Shown here in pieces: positions 1-9,706 of a stretch of 64,000 nucleotides of DNA. The stretch comes from Hordeum vulgare subsp. vulgare. Lineage: Eukaryota; Streptophyta; Magnoliopsida; Poales; Poaceae. The stretch is taken from contig NC_058524.1 in assembly GCF_904849725.1 (NCBI RefSeq), forward strand, positions 513,468,263-513,532,262. The letters run 5' to 3'. A model generated the notes under the pieces. It did no database searches, had not been told where the DNA came from, and worked only from the letters and a program-made list of their open reading frames with translations. Both the position numbers and the translations under genes were made by a program. Each line of letters begins with the position of its first letter. Position 1 is the stretch's first letter.

Positions 1-1915
1 TGTAATCCTTTTTCTTCATGTTCTTCGACGAGTCCATGTAAAGCGCGTGGGAGACTCGGGGGCAAAGGATGATGAGGACGGTGCGCCCATCGCTGCGCAA
101 AATAAGTACACCTCAAATTAGCCTCCATGCGTGCAAATGAAATGATTGAAATCTAAGGAAGGATATCTGCGCGGATGACTTACATGGGATGATAAGGCAC
201 GAGAATCGTCTCCTTGTCCTTATTGCTGACCATGAAATCGGCGATGTAGTTACTCGCGTATTCACGGTGCTCTTTGCAGACTACCAAGAAGCTCTCATGC
301 ATGAAGTACGGGTCAGCGACACGGATATAAGGTATCTGCTCAATCCTGATGATGTAGTTCATGTTCAAGGCAAAAAGGCGGACAAATGTAAAATCCAGCT
401 TTTTCACGTGAAACATGTCGAAGATCTAATCGAATCGAAGGAAGAACTTTTCCGCGGGGAATGTGTCGACGTACAACCTTTGCTGCGGTACGTTAACCAC
501 GTAGAGAGGGTATCCTGGATCTTAGTCATGAAGTCTCCGGAGATCGCCATATATGTCCTCTAACACTGCCTTAGGTAGGATTGGTTCACCGGGGATATGG
601 TATTCCGCCGCACCCATGACAGGTATACGGTCTTGAACCTGAGGCTGCGGAGGCGGCTAGATCATAGAAGCGGCTTTGTTGCCTTTCCTTGCTCTCTTCC
701 TATGCTTCTTTGCTACTGGAAGGTCGTCTATAATACGTTCAGCCTCCGGAGGCGGCAATTCAGGCACTGACTCATGACGCTCAAACCCTGAGTACTCATA
801 CTACTGATTCATCAATCCTCCATCGTCATTGGCGCTAGTATTGAGATACGATAGACTGTCATCGTCATCCTCATCGATGGCATCGATATCATGCATTGCT
901 TCTTTGTTGGCGGTGACGTCATCAGCGACTAATGAAGCCTCTTCCTCACCCCGTCCGCTATCACCCGGCATGACAAACGAACCTAATTGGGTCGGTGGGG
1001 TCTTGATGTTCATACCTTGCTGAGGCTTCCTGGTCGTGGGTGTGCTCTCGGCCGCCTCCTGATGAAGCAGACTCTTTGGCCACAACAGGACCCACCTCTT
1101 GCAATCGCCAAGCCGCCGTGGGGTCTCGATGTCGAATCCCCCTAGTAACGGAGGAGCCAAATTCTCGTGGCCCGGTTTGACACTGGCCACAGAAACCTTG
1201 AAGACGTCAAGGGGGGTCAGACGGCTATGGAACAATTGTTGATTCGGCTTCACTATCGTCGCCTTCCCCACGTCCACCTTCTGGCCGCGGATGGTGTACA
1301 ATATGGTGCACGGGGTAACGTCAGCCTGCAAAGACATGTATGCAACGTGATACATATGAAAGGCAATGGAAAGGGGAGATTACACATTTATTGAAGAGGG
1401 CCGGTGTGACACGTACCGTGAGGTCATCGAGCTCAGCCAAAGATCAAGCACCGCCAAGCACGTCCGAGACGGAGGACGGGCAGCTATGAGCAGGTGCAGG
1501 AGCCGGTGTAGGAGCCGGTGTAGGAGCTGGTGCGGGAGCCGGTGCAGGAGCTGGTGCAGGAGCCGGTGTAGGAGCACGTGCGGGAGCCGACGCAGGAGCT
1601 GGTGCAGGAGCCGGTGCAGGAGCAGGTACGGGAGACGATGCAAGAGCAGGTGCTCGTGTAATGCTAGTCGAGCTGCTCCCGAAGAAGTTGGAAAGGGGAA
1701 AGTCCGCTGGCTCTTTATTTGGATTTTTCCTACGACACGTGACGATATGTGCAACCAAGACACCATACGAAGCTGCAATTTCCTGTTTTGCGGCAGCTAC
1801 TGCTGCTGCGACCGCAATCGCAACCTTCTTGTCGACGTTTTGTTCATTTGACCTCCGTCTTTCCTTTCTCTCCTCCGTGGTATCACGGTAGTACTTCTTC
1901 CACGTGGAGTGTCCA
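1..1915 (-). pseudogene. CACTA-1 ORF2, C-terminal two thirds, with Ulp1-like segment
   Basis: Reading right to left on the minus strand, the pieces resemble the second protein of Triticeae CACTA transposons. A Lys/Arg- and Ala-rich stretch (about 1915-1700) leads into a Pro-Ala repeat (about 1655-1487). A domain at 1355-801 follows, with the motif GDCKRWVLLWPK and an acidic end. Next is the pre-protease segment at 416-184, ending in KETILVPYHP. A GT splice donor lies at 183-178, and a further exon at 92-1 contains ALYMDSSKNMKKKDY, typical of Ulp1-like C48 proteases. Known CACTA ORF2 proteins accompany the TNP2-type transposase. The window edge cuts the gene and it is split from its N-terminal part by a Gypsy insertion. 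Where family members have His-Trp before the hydrophobic strand, this copy reads DGRTVLI, so the catalytic His appears lost. Exon borders between 417 and 800 are not resolved. Confidence 0.72.
1487..1655. repeat. 12-bp tandem repeat encoding Pro-Ala repeats
   Basis: About 14 degenerate units of the GAGCCGGTGTAG type run in tandem. On the minus strand they encode a (Pro-Ala)n linker with occasional Ser, Arg or Thr, inside CACTA-1 ORF2. The plus-strand frame gives an Arg/Ser/Cys-rich ORF, which is a by-product of the repeat. Confidence 0.85.
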
Positions 1916-2439
1916 CCGGGAGTCCTTTAAAATGTGTGATTGGCCGTGGGGAGGCTAGATCACTTAGTTCTCCAGACCTTGCTGTTTTGCGCGAAGGCCT
2001 TTATAACGATAAGACTTATAGCTTGGGCGATATAGTAGCTCAACGGTTGAACCTGAACCGTTCCAAGGGTGTCGTCTATGGAGGTATCTACGCTACCCGT
2101 CTTGCCAGACACTTTGAGATACCCATTAGACTGGGAGAGGAAGGAGAGATGCTTCTCCCTGAGAGATATCTGGATTATGACAGAATGGTTCGCCATGATT
2201 TTCTAGATAGAGATGCTAGTAGACGGATGATTTATAACCTGGTATTTAGTCAGGGTACTCGAGAGACTATTACTTTGCCTCCTCCTTCTTTGTTTGATCT
2301 TCATGCAGGCAGGTACACTATCATGCCCGCGGACATCTACGCATATTGGGGCTTGGCCCAACCACACGCGCCCGTGCCCGAGCCGCCAGTCGAGTACCAC
2401 ACGCGAGTTTATCAGTGGGAGCCAGAGGAGCTCACATAG
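1909..2439 (+). pseudogene. Athila ORF1-like (gag-region) remnant
   Basis: A 176-codon open frame carries the block PERYLDYDRMVRHDFLDRD and ends with a Pro/Glu-rich tail just before a stop. It resembles the C-terminal part of the ATHILA ORF-1 family, a gag-position protein of unknown biochemical role. The first roughly 15 codons are probably CACTA-derived sequence read across the junction, so the listed start is not a genuine initiation site. It lacks the N-terminal half usual for the family and has no pol behind it. No expression signal is visible. Confidence 0.6.
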
Positions 2440-4257
2440 CAGTGGCATCCACGGTCTGCTCCGGAGTATCCTGGAGCTGGTTATTTCCCACTTTGGGAGT
2501 AGACCAAGCTAGGCCAAAAGCCTAAGCTTGGGGGAGTACGTGTTCTCACCGACTTTACATTCATACTTATGCTTTCACTTTGTTAGCCGGTGTTTACACT
2601 TCGCCACTGTATTATCCATGCTAGTTTATTTTTGTTTTCTTGTTTTCTTGTTTTGTGTCCTTTTGAGAAAACCCCAAAAGATTTTTCTTTCTTCTTTTGC
2701 TTGTTGGGAGTTTTCCCGTGTAAATAGTTTTCTTTTTCTTTGTGTCAAGGTAGAAGGTATTGGTTACAATGCTTATTGGTTCTTGCATGCTTACCTGTTT
2801 AGCTTTCAAAGAGCCATATTACTTTGTCTTCACCTTTCTGTTTGAGAGAACCATGTTTGCAATGACAACTTAGAGATCATAGTTTCTGATGCCATGCTTA
2901 TTTAGTTGAGAGCTTATAATGGTTTGTCTTTAATGCCAACATAGATTTTGAGATGACTATGATGTAGTATGGTAGGATGGTATTCTCCTTTGAATGTTTC
3001 AAGTGGCTTTACTTGGCGCATGTTCATGCATGTAGTTGAAACAAAATCAAGATAGCCTCTATGATGTTCGTATTCATGGTGATTTATATCCTGTTCATGC
3101 TTGCATTTAATGTTAGTCAAACTCATTGCATCTTGATGACTGTTGTCGCTCTCTAGTTGGTCGCTTCCCAGTCTTGTGCTAGCCTTCACTTGTACTAAGC
3201 AGAATACTGCTTGTGCATCCACTTCCATAAACCCAAAAGTTTTTCCATGAGATTCCACCATACCTACCTATTTGCGGTATCTACCTGCCGTTCCAAGTAA
3301 ATTTGCATGTGACACTCTCTAAACCTTCAAGAAATAATCTGTTTTGCATGCCCGAACCGCTCATGTGGTGACAGAGGGCTATTGGTATCTTCCATGCTAG
3401 GAGTGTTATCCTCGACATGTGTTTATTCATAGTCATTCACGAGAAAGGGGCCGTTAATTGGAATGCCCAGTTCCACGCTTAAATCGAAAACATAACTGTA
3501 AAACAAGGCTCCCCCCGGATTGATGTTAGTATGGACGGTACCCGAGGATTCGGCTAGCCGTGGAGTGTGATTGATTGGTGGTGGGGGAGTTAAAACTTTA
3601 CCTTTCTGCTTGGGAACCACCTATAGCATGAGTAGCATGGAAGATATTGATAACTCTTGGTCACTGCGTTGACAATGAAAGCATGCCACCCAAAATTATT
3701 ATCTCTGTTTTCAAAGCTTGAGCTCTGGCACCTCTGCAAATCAATGCTTCCCTCTGCAAAGGGCATGTCTATTTATTTTCCTGTGCAGTCATGCTCCTCA
3801 TATATAAGCACCAATTAGAGAGCACCTCTGTCATTTTATGCTTTGCTTTTGATTGATATTGAGTATGACTATGACTGGATCTTTGTTGCTATGAATTACA
3901 ATGTTCAGTCGGCCCTTGATCTTTGAAGGTGCTCTGCATTTATGTTTTGCGGTCTCAGAAAGAGCTAGAGAGATACCACCTATTCATATTGCTTCACGCT
4001 TGTTTTGATTGAAGTGTTGGTATTTGAAACTCATTATTATTTGCTCGTTAGCTAATTATGCCATTGATATTAGTTTACCGTGAGACCTTTGTGTCATTTG
4101 CTTTTGTGGTTAACTTGTGATCTTGCTGAAATTCTGGTTATGAGTTAGACATAGTTGCAACAACAAAATCAAATAGAGTTTGTCAAAGTTTTTCTTTCTC
4201 TCTCAGTTTGTCAACTGAGTTGCTTGATGACAAGCAAGGTTTTAAGCTTGGGGGAGT
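2440..4257 (+). other. Non-coding 3' internal region and polypurine tract of the Fatima-like element
   Basis: AT-rich sequence without a supported gene. Short open frames here are chance readings. Two AAGCTTGGGGGA tracts occur, at 2523-2534 and 4244-4255; the second sits three bases before the LTR and is the likely plus-strand primer. Confidence 0.6.
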
Positions 4258-5688
4258 TGACACGTCTCCATCGTATCTACTTTTCCAAACTCTTTTGCCC
4301 TTGTTTTGGACTATAATTTGCATGATTTGAATGGAACAAACCTGGACTGAACTTGTTTTCAGCAGAATTGCCTTGGTGTTATTTTTGTGCAGAAACCAAA
4401 GTTCTCCAAATGTCCTGAAAATTTACGGGGAGCAGTTTTGGAAAATATAAAAAATATATGCGCCAAGTTCCACCTCGGGGGGTGGGCCAGTGGGCCACAA
4501 GCCCTGGCTCTGCCACCACCCCCTCGTGGCGGTGGGCAGGCTTGTGGGGCCCACATGGCTCTGCCGCCCCCAATTCCAGCTCTATAAGATCCCTTTCGTC
4601 CCAGAAAAAATAAAAAGAGAAGTTTTCGTCGCGTTTACGATACGGAGGCACCGCCACCTCCTGTTCTTCATCTGGAGGGCAGATCTGGAGTTCGTCTTGG
4701 GCTGCGGAGAGGGGAAATCGTCGCCATCGTCATCATAAACCTTCTTCCCTCTCCAATTCCATGAAGCTCTTCGTCGTTCGTGAGTAATCTATTCGTAGGC
4801 TCACTGGGCGGTGATGAGTAGGATGAGATCTATCATGTAATCGAGTTAGTTTTGATGGGGATTGATCCCTAGTATCCACTATGTTCTGAGATTGATGTTG
4901 CTACTACTTTGCCATGCTTAATGCTTTTCACTAGGGCCCGAGTGCCATGATTTCAGATCCGAAATTATTATGTTGTCACCAATATATGTGTGTTTTAGAT
5001 CCGATCTTGCAAGTTGTAGTTACCTACTATGTGTTATGATCCTGCAACCCCGGAGTGACAATAACCGGAACCACTCCCGGTGATGACCATAGTTTGAGGA
5101 GTTCATGTGTTCACCAAGTGCTAATGCGTTGGTCCGGTTCTTTATTAAAAGGAGAACCTTAATATCCCGTAGTTTCCTTTTGGACCCCGCTGCCACGGGA
5201 GGGATGGACAATAGATGTCATGCAAGTTCTTTTCCCTAAGCACGTATGACGACACACGGAATGCATGCCTACATCACATTGAGGAACGGGAGCTAGCCAC
5301 ATATCTCTCCGTGTTATAACTGTTGCACGATGAATATCATCCAAACAAATCACGAACCCATTGCCTACGAGTTTGTCCTACTGTTGTCACTTGTCTTGCT
5401 CTGCTGCTAATGTTGCTACTATTGCCGCTTGCTACTGTTGCTACTTGCTTCTGCTGCCACTACTGCTTTTCCTTGCCGCTGCTATTGCTTGTTACACTGT
5501 CGTTACTCGCTACTTTGCTGTTACTACTTTGCTTGCAGATACTATTCTTTCAGGTGTGGTTGAACCTGACAATTCAACTGCTAATACTTGAGAGTATTCT
5601 CTCACCTCCCATCGTGCGAATCAACAAATTTGGGTCGAATACTCTACCCTCAAAAACTGCTGCGAGCCCACGCGCTGGTGGACCATCA
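4258..5688 (+). repeat. LTR of the Fatima-like Gypsy element
   Basis: It starts TGACACGTCTCC directly after the polypurine tract and ends near GGACCATCA, about 1.43 kb. The early part is followed by a GC-rich stretch (about 4470-4600) with promoter-like context. The end is followed by primer-binding-site-like sequence at 5703-5720. No second LTR is present in the window, so no age can be estimated. Confidence 0.7.
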
Positions 5689-5799
5689 ACAACATTCTTC
5701 TAGTTTCGTTGCCGGGGAGTGCTAGCAGCATTCTTCTGGTACCGTTGCAAAGGGGAAGAACAGTTGACATCAAGCATTGTTCTGGCACCATTTCCAGGG

Positions 5800-6290
5800 A
5801 TTGCAATCGCAGCTTCGTTAGGAGGGACTGCCTCATATCTCGTATCTTCCATAGTTTCGCATCATTGATGGTGGCGGTTGCCGTAGGATGCAACCTATTT
5901 TATTGTCGAAGCACGCGCGCGCTTCCGCAAACTCTTTTGGCACAAAATTGCCGACGTCCACCTCCGTGACCACCAGTCTAGTAGTGATGAGCTTGTTTGG
6001 GCGTCGTTGCCTCTTTGGTTTCGGTTCTATACCGGCTTCACTAGGCTCGGTGCCGATCTCGGCGCTGGTGTCAGTCTCAGCGTTGGTCTCGGCGCCGATG
6101 TCAGTCTCGGCGCCGATGTCAGTCTCAACGTCGGTCTAGGCGCCCGTGTCAGTCTCGGATGTGACAGGTGGGCCCTGCAACAACCATTTCTCATCGAGAA
6201 GGTTAAAATAGGCGTCTGCCGCCGCGTAGATGTTGCAATCACCAGAACCCTGTCCTTCATCGTTGCTAGCCACGTTTCCTACGATTAAAT
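5800..6290 (-). pseudogene. CACTA-1 ORF2, N-terminal segment
   Basis: On the minus strand, one frame reads an acidic repeat of Thr-Asp-Ile-Gly-Ala-Glu type (about 6160-6050). A basic block (PKPKRQRRPNK) comes next, and then a conserved-looking stretch with VVTEVDVGNFVPKEF. This matches the layout of Triticeae CACTA ORF2: a repeat linker, a basic region, then a plant-transposase-like domain. The continuation to the left is interrupted by the Fatima-like insertion and resumes at about 1915. The 18-bp DNA repeat (GGCGCCGATGTCAGTCTC type, about 6060-6160) varies by single bases. No start codon is assigned. Confidence 0.6.
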
Positions 6291-6337
6291 CTAGTCAATT
6301 AATTATAGACATAATAAAATGAATAATAACATAAAAA

Positions 6338-6533
6338 GGCCAATGTTTTGCAGGAATGTTGATTCATTCCCGTTGCGGCAAATCCCGGGCACTCGATATT
6401 TCCTAGTTTGTAGCACAAGTCATGCCGAAATTCACGGAAAATTTCGGCATGAACTTTCCTACAAACTGGAGAAATAGAGCGCCTCGAATTTGTTTGAACG
6501 AAAATGAATCAACATTCCGGCAAAACATAGGCC
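6338..6533. repeat. 196-bp near-perfect long inverted repeat (hairpin)
   Basis: The left arm (6338-6435) and right arm (6437-6533) pair over almost their whole length. The outer ends read GGCCAATGTTTTGC against the complement of GCAAAACATAGGCC, and the inner part is TGCCGAAATT facing AATTTCGGCA. It lies upstream of the CACTA-1 ORF2 N-terminal segment, probably in an intron or leader. It could be a MITE or a small-RNA precursor. No TA or TAA duplication is evident at its edges. Confidence 0.75.
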
Positions 6534-6659
6534 ACTCAGAATCATTCCCTGCAAACAATAAAAGGCCACTTGGGCACAATCGAACCACTTCAATGAAAAT
6601 ATATAACATGACCACTTCGAAGAAAAGAAAATAAGCTAACTAGAAGAACTCATAATTTA

Positions 6660-7000
6660 CTATTTTCTTCTTCTCCTTCTTCTTTCCTTCTCTTTTTTTC
6701 TTCTTCTTTTTCTTCTTCTTCTTCTTCCTTCTTTTCCTTTTTCATCTTCTTTCTTCTCCTCCTCCTCCTCCTCCTCCTCTTCTTCTTCTCCTCCTCCTCC
6801 TCTCCTCTTCTCCTATTATTCTACGCTTCTTTTTTTTCTTCTTGTTTTTTCTTCTTCTTCTTATTATTCTTCTTATTCTTCTTCCTTCTCCTCCTCCTCT
6901 TCTTCCTCTTTTTCTTCTTCTTCTTCTTCATCTTCTTCTTCCTCCTTCTACTTATTCTTCTTTTGTTCTTCCTCTTTTTCCGCTTTTTCTACTTCTTTTA
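6660..7000. repeat. Pyrimidine-rich (TTC/CTT)n microsatellite
   Basis: About 340 bases of almost pure T and C with TTC, CTC and TTTTTC runs. On the minus strand, which is the CACTA-1 coding direction, it is a GAA-rich purine tract upstream of ORF2. CACTA-2 has a purine tract in the comparable place. Confidence 0.9.
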
Positions 7001-7089
7001 ATTATGACTAATTAACTAAAACATATCACCAATCTAATCTGATCTAATCTAATCTAGCAATAAACCTAATAACAAAAAATAAGAAGAAA

Positions 7090-7735
7090 ATAGAGAAAAG
7101 CTCACTGGAGAGCGTCGGGGTGCCGGGCGACAGGGTGCGAAGGAGGGCGCCGGGGTGCTGGGGAGGGGTCGTCGGCACTGGGCAGGGGAGCGCACGGGGA
7201 GGGGGGTCGCCGACGCGGGGGAGGTGCGGCAGCCGATGGGGCTGGGGCGGCGGCCGGGAGGGAGCAGGTGGGAGAGGGGCAGCACACGAGGAGGGGGTCG
7301 CCGGTGCTGGGCAGGGGGCGCACGGGGAGGGGGGTCGCCGGCGGTAATGTGGGGCGAGGGAATTTGGGGAAGAAGTGGTGGCCGGGGGGCGGGGAGAGAA
7401 ACCGCGCGGGGGTTAAGTCAAAAGTAGCAGTAGCGCAGGTAAAGAGAAAACGTTATAGCCAAGTTAGCTATAGCGCTTTTGAAAAGAGCGCTATTGCTAT
7501 AAACTTAGCGGTAGCACGGTTCAGGCGCTCGTGCTGCTACAATAAACTTAGCGGTAGCGCGGTTCAAGCTAACGCGCTACTAGTATTCGTAGCCTATCGG
7601 CTTAGGAGTGGGAATTTTAGTAGTAGCGCTTTTTCTACGACATGCGCTGCTGCTACACACTTATCTGTATCGCGGTTCAAGTGCACGCACTACTAGTAAT
7701 TAGCAGTAGCGCTTTATTTTAACAAGCGCTACTGG
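7090..7735 (-). repeat. CACTA-1 GC-rich leader and subterminal-type repeats
   Basis: The stretch 7110-7420 is very GC-rich with GCCGG/GGGGCG tandems; open frames here are compositional. From about 7430 to 7735, short motifs such as AGCGCTACTGGTAAG, TAGCGGTAGCGCGGTTCA and AGTAGCGCTTT recur in both orientations, as in CACTA subterminal regions. No CACTA/TAGTG terminus is present, so the element ends by truncation against the Sabrina-like sequence at about 7736. Confidence 0.6.
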
Positions 7736-8544
7736 TAAGATTCTCTGTATAAGATTTTCCCTAGAAAGATCCAAAACAATATAACTTTGATGCAAATATA
7801 ACCAAACATAACCATTACATTGTCTTACTTGTCCAACTTCAACAATTTGATCAAGGTTGAAAATAATTAATGGGTATTCACAATCATAAAAGATGTCCAA
7901 GATAATGTATTTGTATGTGGAGGCCCTCTTTCTTATACTAATCATTCATGAATTGTTTGTATGACCAATATTGGGACTGTCAAACTTCAATACATTTTAT
8001 TTCTAAACCAAATGTGAAACTACTACCAAGCATATAGTACATTGATAATTCCATATTTATTGTATTTCATTCATTCAGAATTTACTCTTAGAATATAAGT
8101 GAAGCACGAGAGTAAACATCAAACTACTCTCGAAAGATATAAATGAAGATCAATGAGTAGTCAAACAATTAAGTAGCTATGTGAGGACTCTCTCTCAATA
8201 AATTTTCGGATCTCATATTTTATTTCAAACAGCAAAGAAAACAAAAATGCACTCCAAGAATAGCACATGTCATGTGGAAAAATAAAACTTAGGATCAACA
8301 TAGGCTAACCGATATTTGTTTGAAGAGGAGAGGTGGGACGCATAGCATACCCAAGCTTAGATGCTTGAGACTTCTTGAAATATTTACTTGGTGTTCCTTG
8401 GGCATCCCCAAGCTTGAGATTTTGTATCTTGTTCAATCCTCTCATATGCCGGTTTCACCTAATTCTCAAAAACTTCATCCAGCAAAAGTTGAAAAGAACT
8501 CGTGAGACTGGTTAGTACACATAAGGATGAACCAAAAATTCATA
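7736..8544 (-). mobile_element. Sabrina-like Gypsy, 3' internal part (first segment)
   Basis: AT-rich internal sequence of an Athila-lineage element in minus orientation, with the CCCAAGCTT / TTGGGCATCCCCAAGCTTGAG signature at about 8350-8425. It has no coding capacity. It stops at 8544, where a Gypsy LTR begins. The continuing sequence is found at 28134, since the two flanks line up with the second internal repeat copy at about 28820-28960. Confidence 0.65.
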
Positions 8545-9706
8545 TGTCCGGACCCCGATCCTAAGCCATACGAATCCAGCTTGTAACACATCATATCACT
8601 TTGTGGCCTCACGCACGGTAATCACCACGGATGCCACCTTACCTTGGCCAGGATTGTTTGCACCTATTGGCTCATGTATATGATTACGTCGCTAACAATC
8701 ATATGTCAGAGAACCTAGGTTGACAAGGCTAGTTATAAACCCAGGTGGCACAACCATACAGGAACAGACATAAATAACATAGAAATGCAGGTGTCAGTCA
8801 TCAGCGTGTGTAGACGAGTCATAGCAAGCTACATGGACTCCATTACACCGCATGACATTTCCCCATAGGGACAGACACAACACCAAAGAAGGATACATGC
8901 CGGTCAATCAATGTCTCCGGAGCAGTAGAAAGCTACCAAGGATCAGTGAAGTCACAAAGAGATATTTTCTTGTAGAGCAGGCTACCATAGGCACACAACT
9001 AGGTGTTGAATCCCACACATACCAATGCATTTCCAACATACGCACAATATGCACGATATGTGTAGATACAACATGGCATCACAACATAACTCTACAACAC
9101 ATCATTTATTTCGACGGCTCAGAAGAGCCAACATAGTATAATGTTATAGACACAGGGGGTCACGGGACCCAACATTCAGAACAAACAAACAGCAAGCAGA
9201 AGTTACATGCCTTGGTACACACATCTACTAAATGCGGCTCGAAGAGCCTGAAAAGCTACAATGACCCTACCATAGGAGCGAGACTACTATCTGGGTTCCC
9301 AAGCTATTCTATCGATGTCAACCTTAGGAGGAAAACATAATGTGAACAACGTCTATCTCTGCAAAAATGTAAATAAGAAACACCGAGTATGAAAGTACTC
9401 AGCAAGACTTACATTAGAACTAACTACTTATGGATCATGTATCGCTAAACGGGGTTGTGGGTTTTACTGCAGAAATTCCATCTTTGACCTTTGGCTAACC
9501 TACACTACAACATTCTATCATACCTCTCTCGTCTCCCTACGAGAGAGCGTAGACGTGTCCATGTATCCACCACATCAATACACCCACCATGGATCCTCTC
9601 TCGTCATCCTACGAGAAGGCCATCCATAGCACTCACACCATGGAGTCCTGCGAGGGAGTCGGCCATGGATGTTAACTTCCAATGACTCACGTCCAAGGCA
9701 GTATAT
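8545..9706 (-). repeat. 3' LTR fragment of the minus-strand Gypsy (chromovirus-like)
   Basis: It begins TGTCCGGACCCCGATCC and aligns by eye with 16473 onward, with many substitutions. A block matching about 17567-17755 of the other copy is absent. It breaks off at about 9706, where Sabrina-like internal sequence starts. Short ORFs here are not genes. Confidence 0.8.

Larger units (their letters stand above)
1916..5800 (+). mobile_element. Athila-lineage Gypsy piece (Fatima-like), internal region plus LTR
   Basis: It lies inside CACTA-1 ORF2: CACTA coding resumes to the right at about 5800, so this is an insertion. The order is a remnant ORF (1909-2439), a long AT-rich non-coding stretch (2440-4240), a polypurine tract (4244-4255, AAGCTTGGGGGA), and an LTR from 4258 to about 5688. 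After the LTR come sequences resembling the tRNA-Asp primer-binding site used by Athila elements. The text of the non-coding stretch and LTR is closest to what I remember of Fatima/Sabrina elements of wheat. The 5' LTR, gag start and pol are missing. Outer limits are accurate to a few tens of bases only, and I found no target duplication. Confidence 0.75.

Noticed and set aside
1366..1851. Plus-strand Arg/Ser/Cys-rich ORF of 161 codons
   Set aside because: It is the opposite-strand reading of the Pro-Ala repeat in CACTA-1 ORF2.
5361..5591. Leu/Cys-rich ORF suggesting a membrane protein
   Set aside because: Located in an LTR and built from TGCTACT-type repeats.
7049..7696. Several long GC-rich ORFs on both strands
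   Set aside because: Compositional readings of a GC-rich CACTA leader; no domain and mutually overlapping.
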